Below, in pieces: positions 7,199 to 16,026 of a DNA stretch of 39,182 nt. Below the pieces are notes generated by a model. That model was not told the origin of the DNA. It saw only the letters and a list, made by a program, of their open reading frames with translations, and searched no databases. The stretch spans positions 1 through 39,182 of the forward strand of contig JBIOUF010000268.1 in assembly GCA_044866695.1 (NCBI GenBank), written 5' to 3'. The translations under genes were made by a program, and so were the position numbers. The DNA comes from JBIOUF01 sp044866695. Lineage in GTDB: Bacteria > Actinomycetota > Actinomycetes > Propionibacteriales > Nocardioidaceae. Position 1 is the first letter of the stretch. The number at the start of each line of letters is the position of its first letter.

Positions 7199-9397
7199 TC
7201 AGGCGGGGAAGCCCTCGCCGGACTCGGCCTTCGCCACCAGCCACGGGGTCGGCTCGAACCGCTCGCCGTAGGTCGCCGCGAGGTCGCGGGCCCGGTCGAC
7301 GAAGCCGGCCAGCCCGCCCTCGTAGTTCGTCATGAAGGTGACCGCGCCGCCGGTGATGGCCGGGAAGCCGATCGCCATGATCGAACCGATGTTGGCCGCG
7401 GCGGCCGAGGAGATGACGCCCTCCTCGAAGCAGCGGGCGGTCTCGAGCGCCTCGGCGAACATCATCCGGTCCTGGATGTCCTGCAGCGGGACCTGCTCGT
7501 CGGCGACGGGGAACAGGTCGCCGAGGCCTTTCCAGAGCCCACCTCGGTTGCCGTTCTCGTCGTAGTCGTAGAAGCCGGCGCGGCGCAGGCGTCCGGCGCG
7601 ACCGGCGTCGAGCATGGCGTGCAGCGTGGCCGTGCCGGGGTGCTCGACGTACTCCTTGCCCTCGGCCTGGACGCCCTCCCGGGTCGCCTTCTCGATCTTC
7701 GCCATCAGCTCGAGGTTGAGCTCGTCGGAGAGCTGCAGGACGCCGACGGGGTATCCGGCCATGGTGCTGGCCCGCTCGATGCTCGTCGGCGCGACGCCCT
7801 CGCCCAACATCGCCATGCCCTCGTTGACCATCAGGCCGATCACCCGGCTGGTGTAGAAGCCGCGGCTGTCGTTGACCACGATCGGGATCTTCTTGATCTG
7901 CAGCACCAGGTCGATGGTCCGGGCCAGCGTCTCGTCGGTGGTCTCCGCGCCCCTGATGATCTCGACGATCTGCATCTTGTCAACAGGACTGAAGAAGTGG
8001 ATGCCGATGAAGTCCTCGGGCCGGTCGACGCCCTCGGCGAGCTGCGTGATCGGCAGCGTGGAGGTGTTGGAGCCGAGCAGCGCGTCGGGGTTGACGACGT
8101 GCTGGATCTCGCCGAACACCTTGCGCTTCAGCGACGGGTCCTCGAAGACCGCCTCGATGACCGAGTCGCAGCCCTTGAGGTCCTCGACGTTGTCGGTCGG
8201 GGTGATCCGGCCGAGCAGCGCGGCCGCGGCGTCGTCGCTCATGCGGCCGCGCGAGACGGCCTTGCCGACCAGCTTCTCCGAGTACGCCTTCCCGCGCTCG
8301 GCCGCGTCCAGCGTGACGTCCTTGAGCACCACGTCGATGCCCGCCTTCGCGGCCGTGTAGGCGATGCCCGCGCCCATCATCCCGGCGCCGAGGACGGCCA
8401 GCCGCTGCGCGGTGAACCTGGCCGGGCCCCGCGGGCGCAGCGAGCCGGCGTTGAGCGCCTGCAGGTCGAAGAAGAACGCCTGGGTCATCGCCTTGGAGAC
8501 CCGGCCGGTGACCAGGCTGGCGAAGTAGCGGGCCTCGATCCGCTCAGCGGCGGCGAAGTCGACCTGCGCCCCCTCGACGGCGGCGGACACGATCGCCCGG
8601 GGGGCCGGGTACGGCACGCCCTTGAGCTGCTTCCTCAGCATCGCCGGGACCGCGGGCAGCATCCCGGCCATCGCCGGGTGCGACGGCGCGCCACCGGGGA
8701 TCTTGTAGCCCTTGCGGTCCCACGGCTGTACGGCGGCGTCCGGGTCGTCGCGGTGCTCGGCCAGCCACCGGCGGGCCGCCGGGACCAGCTCGTCCGCGGT
8801 GGGCACCACCTGGTCGACCAGTCCCTTCTCCAGCGCCTGCGCGGGACGGTAGCGCTGGCCCTGGGTCAGCACGTCCAGGAGCGCGCTCAGGATGCCGAGC
8901 ATCCGCACGCTGCGTACGACGCCACCGGCGCCCGGCAGCAGGCCGAGGGTCACCTCGGGGAAGCCCACCTGGGCGGACGGGTCGTCCACCACGACCCGGT
9001 GGTGGCAGGCCAGGCAGATCTCGAAGCCGCCGCCGAGAGCCGCCCCGTTGACGGCCGCGACGACCGGTACGCCGCAGGTCTCCAGGCGACGCAGCAGCCG
9101 CTTGATCCCCATCGACTCCTCGAAGGCCTCGCCAGCCTGGTCGGGGCCGATCGCGAGCAGCTGGTTGAGGTCGGCGCCGGCGAAGAACGTCGACTTGGCA
9201 CTGGTGACGACCACGCCGGTGACTCCGCCGGCGGCGATGTCTCGCTCGAGCCGGTCCAGCGTCTCGGCGAAGGCGGCCGCGAACCGCTGGTTCATCGTGT
9301 TGGCACGGGCGTCCGGGTCGTCCAGGGTGAGGGTGACGACGCCCTCGTCGTCCTTGGCGTACCGGACGGGGAGGGCGGTGTGGTTGCTGTCGGTCAT
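7199..9397 (-). CDS. fadB: Fatty-acid oxidation multifunctional protein (enoyl-CoA hydratase / 3-hydroxyacyl-CoA dehydrogenase)
   Basis: 732-aa FadB/FadJ-type protein that hydrates 2-enoyl-CoA and oxidises the resulting 3-hydroxyacyl-CoA with NAD in beta-oxidation. The N-terminal hydratase domain (about 1-200) shows FFAGADLNQL and GAALGGGFEICLA, with both catalytic glutamates (the E of GGFE and of FPEVTLGLLPGAGG). The dehydrogenase domain begins near 330 with the Rossmann motif VLGAGMMGAGIA and contains SNTSTLPI, IGIHFFSPVDKM and NDSRGFYTSRV; the C-terminal helical domains follow. It lies 45 bp downstream of the thiolase gene on the same strand, forming a fadA-fadB operon that completes the last three beta-oxidation steps. 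No truncation. Confidence 0.95.
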   Translation of the reverse strand: MTDSNHTALPVRYAKDDEGVVTLTLDDPDARANTMNQRFAAAFAETLDRLERDIAAGGVTGVVVTSAKSTFFAGADLNQLLAIGPDQAGEAFEESMGIKRLLRRLETCGVPVVAAVNGAALGGGFEICLACHHRVVVDDPSAQVGFPEVTLGLLPGAGGVVRSVRMLGILSALLDVLTQGQRYRPAQALEKGLVDQVVPTADELVPAARRWLAEHRDDPDAAVQPWDRKGYKIPGGAPSHPAMAGMLPAVPAMLRKQLKGVPYPAPRAIVSAAVEGAQVDFAAAERIEARYFASLVTGRVSKAMTQAFFFDLQALNAGSLRPRGPARFTAQRLAVLGAGMMGAGIAYTAAKAGIDVVLKDVTLDAAERGKAYSEKLVGKAVSRGRMSDDAAAALLGRITPTDNVEDLKGCDSVIEAVFEDPSLKRKVFGEIQHVVNPDALLGSNTSTLPITQLAEGVDRPEDFIGIHFFSPVDKMQIVEIIRGAETTDETLARTIDLVLQIKKIPIVVNDSRGFYTSRVIGLMVNEGMAMLGEGVAPTSIERASTMAGYPVGVLQLSDELNLELMAKIEKATREGVQAEGKEYVEHPGTATLHAMLDAGRAGRLRRAGFYDYDENGNRGGLWKGLGDLFPVADEQVPLQDIQDRMMFAEALETARCFEEGVISSAAAANIGSIMAIGFPAITGGAVTFMTNYEGGLAGFVDRARDLAATYGERFEPTPWLVAKAESGEGFPA

Positions 9398-9442
9398 GGG
9401 TGGCTTCAGTCCTCGGGTCTTCTCGGTCTCGGGTGCGGTGGG

Positions 9443-10660
9443 TCAGACGCGCTCGACGACGGTGGCGATGCCCATGCCGCCGCCGACGCAGAGGGTGGCC
9501 AGGCCGCGGCGCAGGTCGCGGCGCTCCAGCTCGTCGATCAGGGTGCCCAGGATCATCGCGCCGGTGGCTCCCAGCGGGTGGCCCATCGCGATGGCGCCGC
9601 CGTTGACGTTGACCGCCTCGGGGTCCAGCCCGAGGTCCCGCATGAACCGCATCGCGACCGCGGCGAACGCCTCGTTGATCTCGAACAGGTCGATGTCCTC
9701 GACGGTGAGCCCGGCCTTGGCCAGCGCCTTGCGCGACGCCGGCGCGGGACCGGTCAGCATGATCGTGGGGTCGGCGCCGGACACGGCCGCGGACACGATG
9801 CGGGCCCGCGGGGTCAGCCCGAGGTCGCTGCCGGCCTGCTCGCTGCCGACGGCGACCAGCGAGGCGCCGTCGACGATGCCCGAGGAGTTGCCGGCGTGGT
9901 GGACGTGGTCGATGCCCTCCAGCCAGTGGTACTTCTCCAGGGCGACGAAGTCGAAGCCGGCCTGCTCGCCCATGTCCGCGAACGACGGCCGGAGCCCCGC
10001 GAGGGTCTCCACGGTGGTGCCGGGCCGGATGAGCTCGTCCTTGTCCAGCACGGTCAGCCCGTTCAGGTCCTTGACCGGCACGACCGAACGGTCGAAGTAC
10101 CCGTTGGCCTGCGCCTTGGCCGCCCGGGCCTGCGACTCGGCGGCGAACGCGTCGACGTCCTCTCGCCCCCAGCCCTCGATGGTGGCGATCAGGTCGGCGC
10201 CGATGCCCTGTGGCACGAACCCGGTCCGCAGCGCCGTGGCCGGGTCCATCGCCCACGCGCCGCCGTCGGAGCCCATCGGCACCCGCGACATCGACTCGAC
10301 CCCTCCGGCCAGGATCAGGTCCTCCCAGCCGGACCGCACCCGCGCGGCGGCCTGGTTCACCGCTTCCAGCCCGGACGCGCAGAACCGGTTCAGCTGGACG
10401 CCGGCGGCGGTCTCCGGCAGCCCCGCGGCGATGGCGGCGGTCTTGGCGATGTCGCCGCCCTGGTCGCCGATCGGGGTCACCACGCCGAGCACGACGTCGT
10501 CGACCCGCCGGGTGTCGAGGGACGGGTTGCGGCGCCGGAGCTCCTCGACCAGCCCGACCACCAGGTCGACCGGCTTGACCTCGTACAGCGAGCCGTCCTT
10601 CTTGCCCTTCCCCCGGGGGGTGCGGATCGCGTCGTACACGAATGCTTCGGCTGCTGCCAT
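9443..10660 (-). CDS. fadA: Acetyl-CoA acyltransferase (3-ketoacyl-CoA thiolase)
   Basis: 405-aa thiolase that cleaves 3-ketoacyl-CoA with CoA in the final step of beta-oxidation. The nucleophilic cysteine is Cys94 in NRFCASGLEAV; the catalytic pair near the C-terminus is His361 in GGAIAMGHPLGATG and Cys391 in LCVGGGMG. Length and motifs are typical for degradative thiolases. The ATG at 10660 is preceded by GAGAGGA at good spacing. It is the first gene of the operon with the FadB-type gene, and the pair corresponds to the trifunctional complex found widely in actinobacteria. The upstream 135 bp before the next gene (10661-10795) presumably hold the promoter, but I see no clear FadR- or TetR-type palindrome. 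Confidence 0.95.
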   Translation of the reverse strand: MAAAEAFVYDAIRTPRGKGKKDGSLYEVKPVDLVVGLVEELRRRNPSLDTRRVDDVVLGVVTPIGDQGGDIAKTAAIAAGLPETAAGVQLNRFCASGLEAVNQAAARVRSGWEDLILAGGVESMSRVPMGSDGGAWAMDPATALRTGFVPQGIGADLIATIEGWGREDVDAFAAESQARAAKAQANGYFDRSVVPVKDLNGLTVLDKDELIRPGTTVETLAGLRPSFADMGEQAGFDFVALEKYHWLEGIDHVHHAGNSSGIVDGASLVAVGSEQAGSDLGLTPRARIVSAAVSGADPTIMLTGPAPASRKALAKAGLTVEDIDLFEINEAFAAVAMRFMRDLGLDPEAVNVNGGAIAMGHPLGATGAMILGTLIDELERRDLRRGLATLCVGGGMGIATVVERV

Positions 10661-10795
10661 CAGGCAGTCCTCTCGTCGGACCGGTGAACCGGGAAGTTAC
10701 TGGCGGGTACGCAACGATTGTGACACCACCGGGCCGTCGAGGCCAACCGGCCTGGCGCATCCCGGCCGTGTGACCTGGGTCTCCACGACACCTGC

Positions 10796-11713
10796 TCAGG
10801 CGTGCGCGGGCCCGAGGTCCTCGTGCTCCACGTGAGAGACCGGCTCGACCTGGAAGGTGGCGTGGTCGACCGCGAAGTGCTCAGCCACGCATCGGCTGAA
10901 CTCGTCCAGCAGCTCGCCCACCCCGCGCGCGGCGAGGACGTCGTCGCTGACCACGACGTGGACCGACAGCGACGGCAACCCGCTGGTGATGGTCCAGGCG
11001 TGCAGGTCGTGCACCGCGACGACGCCGGGGACGCCGAGCAGGTGCCCGCGGACCTGGTCGAGCTCCAGCCCCGCCGGGGTGGCCTCGAGCAGGACGTCGA
11101 CGGCCTCGCGCATCAGCGAGTAGGACCGCGGGAGGATCAGCACCGCCACGAGCAGGGAGGCGACGGTGTCGGCGCGGTCGACGCCGGTGGCGAGCACCAC
11201 GGTCGCGGCCACCACGACCGCGACCGACCCGAGCAGGTCGGAGAGCACCTCCAGGTAGGCGCCCCGCATGTTCAGGGAGTGGGTACGGCGCCCGGCCAGG
11301 ACCGACAGCGAGACGGCGTTCGCGAGCAGGCCGGCCACGGCGAACGCCAGCATCGGCCCACCGTCGACGCCCACGGGCTCTCGGAGCCGGCGGGTCGCCT
11401 CGTAGAACAGGTAGAGGCACAGCACGAGCAGCACGACGGCGTTGAGCAGGGCGGCGAGGATCTCCGCCCGGTGGTAGCCGAACGTGCGCCGGTCCGTCGA
11501 CGGCCGGCTGGCGACGTAGGAGGCCAGCAGCGCGACCGTCACCGCGGCCGCGTCGGTGAGCATGTGGCCGGCGTCGGCGAGCAGCGCCAGCGACCCGCTC
11601 AGCCAGGCACCCACGAGCTCGGCGAGCAGCACCACGACCGTGACGGCCAGCACCCAGGCGAGCCGGGCCCGGTCCTGCGCGCGCGACGCCGCGTGACCGT
11701 GCCCGTGGCCCAT
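10796..11713 (-). CDS. Cation diffusion facilitator (CzcD/ZitB-like) metal exporter
   Basis: 305-aa CDF transporter, an inner-membrane proton antiporter that exports divalent metal such as zinc. A His-rich start (MGHGHGH) precedes six membrane segments. TM2 carries the metal site LADAGHMLTDA (Asp47, His50, Asp54). In TM5 the usual histidine of the second HxxxD pair is Glu155 (LEVLSDLLGS, with Asp159), a variation that I recall in other actinobacterial CDF proteins and that may alter metal choice. The C-terminal cytoplasmic domain (about 210-295) has the metal-binding fold with HDLHAW. The gene is monocistronic; a MITE-like element lies just upstream of its start, so the promoter must be within or beyond that element. 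Confidence 0.92.
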   Translation of the reverse strand: MGHGHGHAASRAQDRARLAWVLAVTVVVLLAELVGAWLSGSLALLADAGHMLTDAAAVTVALLASYVASRPSTDRRTFGYHRAEILAALLNAVVLLVLCLYLFYEATRRLREPVGVDGGPMLAFAVAGLLANAVSLSVLAGRRTHSLNMRGAYLEVLSDLLGSVAVVVAATVVLATGVDRADTVASLLVAVLILPRSYSLMREAVDVLLEATPAGLELDQVRGHLLGVPGVVAVHDLHAWTITSGLPSLSVHVVVSDDVLAARGVGELLDEFSRCVAEHFAVDHATFQVEPVSHVEHEDLGPAHA

Positions 11714-11725
11714 GCTCCGAGGCTA

Positions 11726-11887
11726 GGGCCTGTTGCGAAACTCCCTGCCGTCGCGAGCGGCGTCGGACGTGGTGCCTCGCAAGGCGGACGAGCGAAGTCG
11801 TAGCAGCGCTCCTTCGAGCGAGGACAACGCAGCGAGGGGCCGCGGATGGCGTCGCGCAGCAGGCATCGGGAGCTCTGTAACAGGCCC
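11726..11887. mobile_element. MITE-like element, 162 bp with 20-bp terminal inverted repeats
   Basis: The ends GGGCCTGTTGCGAAACTCCC (11726-11745) and the reverse complement of 11868-11887, GGGCCTGTTACAGAGCTCCC, match at 16 of 20 positions. There is no coding capacity. The outer bases resemble IS-type ends starting GG..CTGTTGC. The element lies immediately upstream of the CDF transporter start. I cannot see a clear target-site duplication. It is therefore a non-autonomous or decayed element by structure only. Confidence 0.6.
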
Positions 11888-11902
11888 CAGGGCGTGGCTC
11901 GC

Positions 11903-12796
11903 TCAGACCCGCGGGCGGATGTGCTCGGCGGTCAGGACGCGGCCGGCGCTGTGCCGGTCCACGTGCAGCACGTACATGCTGCCGTGCGGCAGGGTGGCGA
12001 CGCGCCGGCGCAGGTCGCGCCGCTCCTCGGCGAGCTCCCGGCTGACCCGCCCGAGCAGCTCTCGCTCCGCGCAGACAACCGTCGGGACGCCCTCGCGGAT
12101 CGACCGGAGGATCTCCTCCACCGCGGTGCGCACCTTGCGGCCGCGACCCCCGACCGGGAGCGGCTCGACGGCGACGCTGGTGTTCTGGCGGAACGGGGCG
12201 AGGGTCTCGGTCCAGCTGCGGACCTCCACGGTCAGCGCGCGCCGCACCCCGAACACCTCGATCATCTCGGCCAGGGCCCGCGCCTGGCGCCGCCCTCGCC
12301 GGTCCAGGGACCTGTCTCCCGTCCCGGCGGGGGACCGGCCGGAGCCGCTGCTGCCGGGCCGGACCAGCACGAGCGGGCGGCTGACGTGCGCCCGCTCCCG
12401 CCAGAACCGCTCGATCACGGGTCTGTCGATGTCCCGGGCCAGCCGCGCCGCCGCGTCGGGCGGCACCCAGACCAGGTCGTCGATCTCCCGGTTGGCCACG
12501 AAGTCCCCGGCCGTGGCCTGCATGGACCAGTACCGCACGCGCTTGCGCCCACCATCCTTGCGGTACGTGGTCAGGCCGAGCTGCGGGCCTAGCGATGCCT
12601 GGTGGCCGGTCTCCTCCTGTACCTCGCGCAGCGCCCCCATCACCGCGTGCTCGCCGCGGCGCAGCTTGCCCTTCGGCAGCGTCCACGACAGCCGGCCCGG
12701 GCGGTGGACCAGCGCCACCTCGACGCCGAGACGGGAGTCGACGGGACGCCACAGCACCCCGCCGGCTGCCTCGACACTGCGCGCCCGACCTGCCAC
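11903..12796 (-). CDS. MutT1-like Nudix hydrolase with a degenerate histidine-phosphatase domain
   Basis: 297-aa two-domain protein. MutT1 of mycobacteria removes oxidised or dinucleoside polyphosphate nucleotides and joins a Nudix domain to a histidine-phosphatase domain. The Nudix box occupies residues 43-65 with all key positions (Gly43, Glu49, the REVQEETG core), and the fold starts AAGGVLWRP. In the second domain the expected LVRHAKA-type motif reads LVLVRPGSS: the phospho-accepting His is Pro147, and the later catalytic region reads VVCAEREL instead of the usual His- or Gln-containing motif. So the Nudix half looks active and the phosphatase half dead. The start is uncertain: GTG at 12796 sits just before conserved sequence, GTG at 12886 would add 30 unconserved residues; neither has a strong ribosome site. 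Confidence 0.85.
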   Translation of the reverse strand: MAGRARSVEAAGGVLWRPVDSRLGVEVALVHRPGRLSWTLPKGKLRRGEHAVMGALREVQEETGHQASLGPQLGLTTYRKDGGRKRVRYWSMQATAGDFVANREIDDLVWVPPDAAARLARDIDRPVIERFWRERAHVSRPLVLVRPGSSGSGRSPAGTGDRSLDRRGRRQARALAEMIEVFGVRRALTVEVRSWTETLAPFRQNTSVAVEPLPVGGRGRKVRTAVEEILRSIREGVPTVVCAERELLGRVSRELAEERRDLRRRVATLPHGSMYVLHVDRHSAGRVLTAEHIRPRV

Positions 12797-12948
12797 GCGC
12801 CCAGAGTGCCCAGATCCACCACCGGTGACGCAACCACCACGCCGCGCGTCGTGGGGACTTTCTCGTTCCGCTCCCCGGGCGGACACCTGCTGGTCACCCA
12901 GATGTCACGCTGGGTCACCCTCGGCGTCTCGCACCGGGGGGCCGTCCG

Positions 12949-15594
12949 CTACCGCACCCGGAACGCGGCGTCGCTGACGTCGAAGAAGTAGTTGCCCCGC
13001 GCCGCGACCATGACCCGGGCCTTCCTCGCCGTGACGTCGGGGATCCGCACCGTGGCCCGGCCGTCGTTGGCGGTCCGGCCGGCCAGGACCCGCCGCCAGG
13101 TGCGGCCGTCGTCGGTGGACAGCAGGATCCGGACCTGGCCGGCCAGCCGCCGGGTGCCGTTGACCCGCCAGGAGATGGCCCTGCGGCTGCCGCCGGCGAC
13201 CGACCCGCCGGTGCGGAACGAGGAGACCAGGAAGGGGCCGGCGTCGCGGTCGATGCGCAACGTGACGTCGTCGTGCCCGACGCCTCCGCCGCCGGCGACG
13301 CGGTCCCGGGCGGTGAGCCGGAAGTGCAACGCCGGCCCGCCGGTGCCGGGCGTCCCGGCGTACCGCCTGGTCGGCAGGAACTCGGAGTAGCAGTCGCGCG
13401 GCTTGGCTCGCACGGCGGCGAGCGGCGGCACCGCGGGACACCTGCCGGTCCTGGCGTTGGTGTTGCCGGCCACGACCTGCGCCAGGTCGGGGAAGGTCCG
13501 CGTCGGGTTGGCGCCGGCGATGTTCTCCCCGGGTGACTTGTACTCCAAGGTGGCCTCGTCGGTGACGTCGGCGTACCTGCCGAACACCCGGAACAACGGC
13601 CCGTAGCGCTTGGCGTTCGACACCAGGCTGGTGCCGTCGTGGTCGCGAGCGTCGTCGTTCTGCTCCCAGAGGTAGACCAGGTGGTCGCCGTGCTGGTCCC
13701 AGGCGCGCCCGGTCAGGGTGAACGGCGTGCGGACCGGGATGGTGCGGTCGGCGGGCGCGCGGACGACGGGGTTCTGGTTCGCGGTCGGGTCGACCCGGAA
13801 GCCCTGGTTGCCCGGGGCGCCGCCCTTGGCGGTCTCGCCGACGTGCGCCTCCACGCCGGCCGACCCGCTCACCTGCAGGTCGGCCATGTCCTCCCGGTCG
13901 CTGCCGGTCTCGGTGTAGGGGTCCGGGTCGCTTGCGAACATCACCTCGAAGCCAGTGTCGTCGGGCTCGGTGAGCGGCGCCGGGTAGACCGGCGGGTCGT
14001 CGTAGATCCCGGCGTACGGGTCGTAGCCCCAGCCGGCGACGGTGACGTCGGTCTCGGTGAGGGCCTCGACCGCGCTCTCGATGTTCGCGGCGGTGTAGGC
14101 CGTCGCGCCGGTGCCGCCGCGGACCAGCGTGAACGTCTGGGCCTTGCCCGGGTACCCGATCGTGACCGTCTCGCCGTCGGTGTCGAAGCCGCGCAGCGAG
14201 ACGTCCTGCACCTCGACCGGCGGTGCGGCCTCCCCGCCGGTGTAGTCGGCGACCTCGTCCACGGTGCGCTGGGAGAAGTACGGGTCGCTGTGCGGCTGCA
14301 GGTCGTCCTGCGCGCAGATGCCGGCGTAGGCCATCACCGAGGAGCCCGAGCCCGGCTCGACCGACGTGGTGTCGTTGCGGTTGCCGCCGGAGCAGGCCCG
14401 GTGCACGCCGTTGAAGGTGTGGTTGCCGCCGAACTGGTGGCCCATCTCGTGGGCCACGTAGTCGATCGCCATGAAGTCGCCGGTCGGGTCGGGCAGGCCG
14501 GTGCAGCCCATGCCCTTCTCGATGCTGCCGACGACCGCGAGCCCGGCGATGCCGCCGCCGTTGACCCCGAGCATGATGTGGCCGATGTCGTAGCCCGACG
14601 CGCCGACCAGCTGGCCGAGCACGACCTGGTTGCGCTGCAGGGTCGGCACGTCGCAGAAGTCCAGCTGACCGGGGACGTAGTCCGGAGACTCCGGGTCGTC
14701 GCCGACCGGCGGGTCGAAGCACGGGTGGGCGCCGCAGGGACCGTTGGCCCCCGTGGCCTCGGCGTCGGTGTCCAGGTTGAGCGCGTCGTCGCCGACCATC
14801 ACCAGGTTGACCGCGAGGTCGTCGTTGTAGACCTGGTTCACCCGGTTGACCAGCGTGACCTTCTCGGCGGTGACGTTCGCCGCCCCGAAGTAGGCCGCGT
14901 AGGTCGGGTCGGTCACCAGCGCGAGCCGGTAGACGCGCTGCCGGACCGGCGAGCCCGCGCGCGCCTGCGCCTGACGCCGCTCGACGGTCTTCCGCACCGC
15001 GGGGAGCTCCCGCTCCGCCATGCGGCGCACGTCGCGGGGCAGGGCGCCGCCGACGTAGCTCAGGTGGGTGGTGGTGCCACGGCGGTTGTACGCCGGGTCG
15101 ACGTACCACGAGGCCCGGCCGTCGGCCGGCCGCACGCTGGCGTGGAAGCCCATCGGCGTGACGTCCAGGGCGATGCTCGTGCCCGGGTGGTCCAGCGAGT
15201 GGCCCGACCAGGTCCCGATGTCTGGATGCGCCTGGGCGAGCTGCGCCCCCATGACCTGCGTGCGCTGGACGGCGAAGCGCTCCGTGCCGCCCACCGGGGT
15301 GGGCACGCCGATCTCGGCGAAGCCGGCTGCACCGGCCTTCGGCGCGGCGGCCAGCGTCGCCCGTACGCGCCCCGTGTCGACGCGCGTGGCGGCGTATTCC
15401 CGCGGCCGGACGCGGACCTTCGACCCGGTGAGCTCGAAGCTGGTGAGCGGGCGGAAGGTCGCCGCGCCCGGCCCTCCACCGGGCGCGCCGTCCGGCCCGC
15501 CGCCCGGCGCGGCCGCCGCGGTCGACCCGGCCAGCGGCAGGGCGGCAGCGGCCAGCGCGCAGCAGGCCGCGGCGATCCCGAGCGAGCGCAGCAT
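12949..15594 (-). CDS. Secreted reprolysin-like zinc metalloprotease
   Basis: 881-aa exported peptidase. Signal peptide about 1-28, then a Gly/Pro linker, a propeptide-like region (45-210), and a catalytic domain. The zinc site HEMGHQFGGNH gives His382, His386 and His392 with Glu383 as base, followed by a Met-turn SVMAYAGIC; this is the metzincin pattern of reprolysin-like (M12B-type) bacterial proteins. The C-terminal half contains beta-rich sequence, including a polycystin/cadherin-like segment (PADRTIPVRTPFTLTG) and a last module (GGSVAGGSRRAISWRV to the end) that probably binds surfaces or substrate. The ATG follows AAGGAGAG. Substrate unknown; it likely acts outside the cell. A tiny acidic protein gene lies 92 bp upstream on the same strand. 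Confidence 0.92.
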   Translation of the reverse strand: MLRSLGIAAACCALAAAALPLAGSTAAAAPGGGPDGAPGGGPGAATFRPLTSFELTGSKVRVRPREYAATRVDTGRVRATLAAAPKAGAAGFAEIGVPTPVGGTERFAVQRTQVMGAQLAQAHPDIGTWSGHSLDHPGTSIALDVTPMGFHASVRPADGRASWYVDPAYNRRGTTTHLSYVGGALPRDVRRMAERELPAVRKTVERRQAQARAGSPVRQRVYRLALVTDPTYAAYFGAANVTAEKVTLVNRVNQVYNDDLAVNLVMVGDDALNLDTDAEATGANGPCGAHPCFDPPVGDDPESPDYVPGQLDFCDVPTLQRNQVVLGQLVGASGYDIGHIMLGVNGGGIAGLAVVGSIEKGMGCTGLPDPTGDFMAIDYVAHEMGHQFGGNHTFNGVHRACSGGNRNDTTSVEPGSGSSVMAYAGICAQDDLQPHSDPYFSQRTVDEVADYTGGEAAPPVEVQDVSLRGFDTDGETVTIGYPGKAQTFTLVRGGTGATAYTAANIESAVEALTETDVTVAGWGYDPYAGIYDDPPVYPAPLTEPDDTGFEVMFASDPDPYTETGSDREDMADLQVSGSAGVEAHVGETAKGGAPGNQGFRVDPTANQNPVVRAPADRTIPVRTPFTLTGRAWDQHGDHLVYLWEQNDDARDHDGTSLVSNAKRYGPLFRVFGRYADVTDEATLEYKSPGENIAGANPTRTFPDLAQVVAGNTNARTGRCPAVPPLAAVRAKPRDCYSEFLPTRRYAGTPGTGGPALHFRLTARDRVAGGGGVGHDDVTLRIDRDAGPFLVSSFRTGGSVAGGSRRAISWRVNGTRRLAGQVRILLSTDDGRTWRRVLAGRTANDGRATVRIPDVTARKARVMVAARGNYFFDVSDAAFRVR

Positions 15595-15686
15595 GGGGCT
15601 CTCCTTCCGACGCCTGACCTGGCCGGGGCGTGCTCCACAGCACTCTAGGCAGCGAGGCCGACGTCAGCGAGCCTCCCGTCCCGAAG

Positions 15687-15890
15687 CTAGTCGGCCTCGG
15701 CCCTCGGGATGTCGTGGGCGAGGTCGTAGGAGTAGTCGCCCTCGGTGTCCGGGGTCTGCGTGGCGACCTTCGCCGGGGGCGCCTCCGCCGGCGCGTCGTC
15801 GCCGACGGGGACCTCCTCGTGTGCCATGTCGTAGGAGAGGTCGTCGTAGGGGTGCTCGCTGTCGGTGCCGCCGCCGGGGGTCGCTGGCAT
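15687..15890 (-). CDS. Small acidic protein with a duplicated YD-x-AH motif (67 aa)
   Basis: No family recognised. The sequence is acidic and low in hydrophobic residues, so probably disordered. It carries the same motif twice: LSYDMAHEEVP near residues 18-28 and YSYDLAHDIPR near 54-64, joined by an Ala/Pro linker. Start ATG at 15890 follows GGAGGA at ideal spacing; the frame continues upstream to 15986 but that part is Arg/Gly-rich and reads through a repeat-bearing spacer. The gene is 92 bp upstream of the metalloprotease gene, same strand, so co-transcription is possible. The duplicated motif suggests a bivalent binding peptide, but that is inference. Confidence 0.65.
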   Translation of the reverse strand: MPATPGGGTDSEHPYDDLSYDMAHEEVPVGDDAPAEAPPAKVATQTPDTEGDYSYDLAHDIPRAEAD

Positions 15891-15960
15891 GGGGTCCTCC
15901 GCGTGAGGGGGTCGGCTGGTGCCTCCATTCCAACCCACGCCCCCGCGCGACCGCCAGCGT

Positions 15961-16026
15961 CCGCCAGCACTGCCGGTTCGACCCACCAGGACTGACGGCT
16001 CGACCCACCAGGACTGGCGGCTCGAC
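15961..16026. repeat. Three-unit tandem repeat, locus 2 of 4
   Basis: Three units of about 22 bp, consensus CCACCAGGACTGACGGCTCG, differing at a few bases. It is in the 315-bp spacer 15891-16205 between divergent genes. The rest of that spacer holds a -10-like TACGGT at 16118-16123, which could serve the gene at 16206; nothing else is evident. Confidence 0.85.

Noticed and set aside
7184..10687. 1167-codon open frame on the + strand
   Set aside because: It is antisense to fadA and fadB, low in complexity and rich in Arg/Gly/Val. It is produced by the codon bias of the real genes on the other strand.
11726..11887. Complete insertion sequence
   Set aside because: There is no transposase frame within 162 bp; only the ends are element-like.
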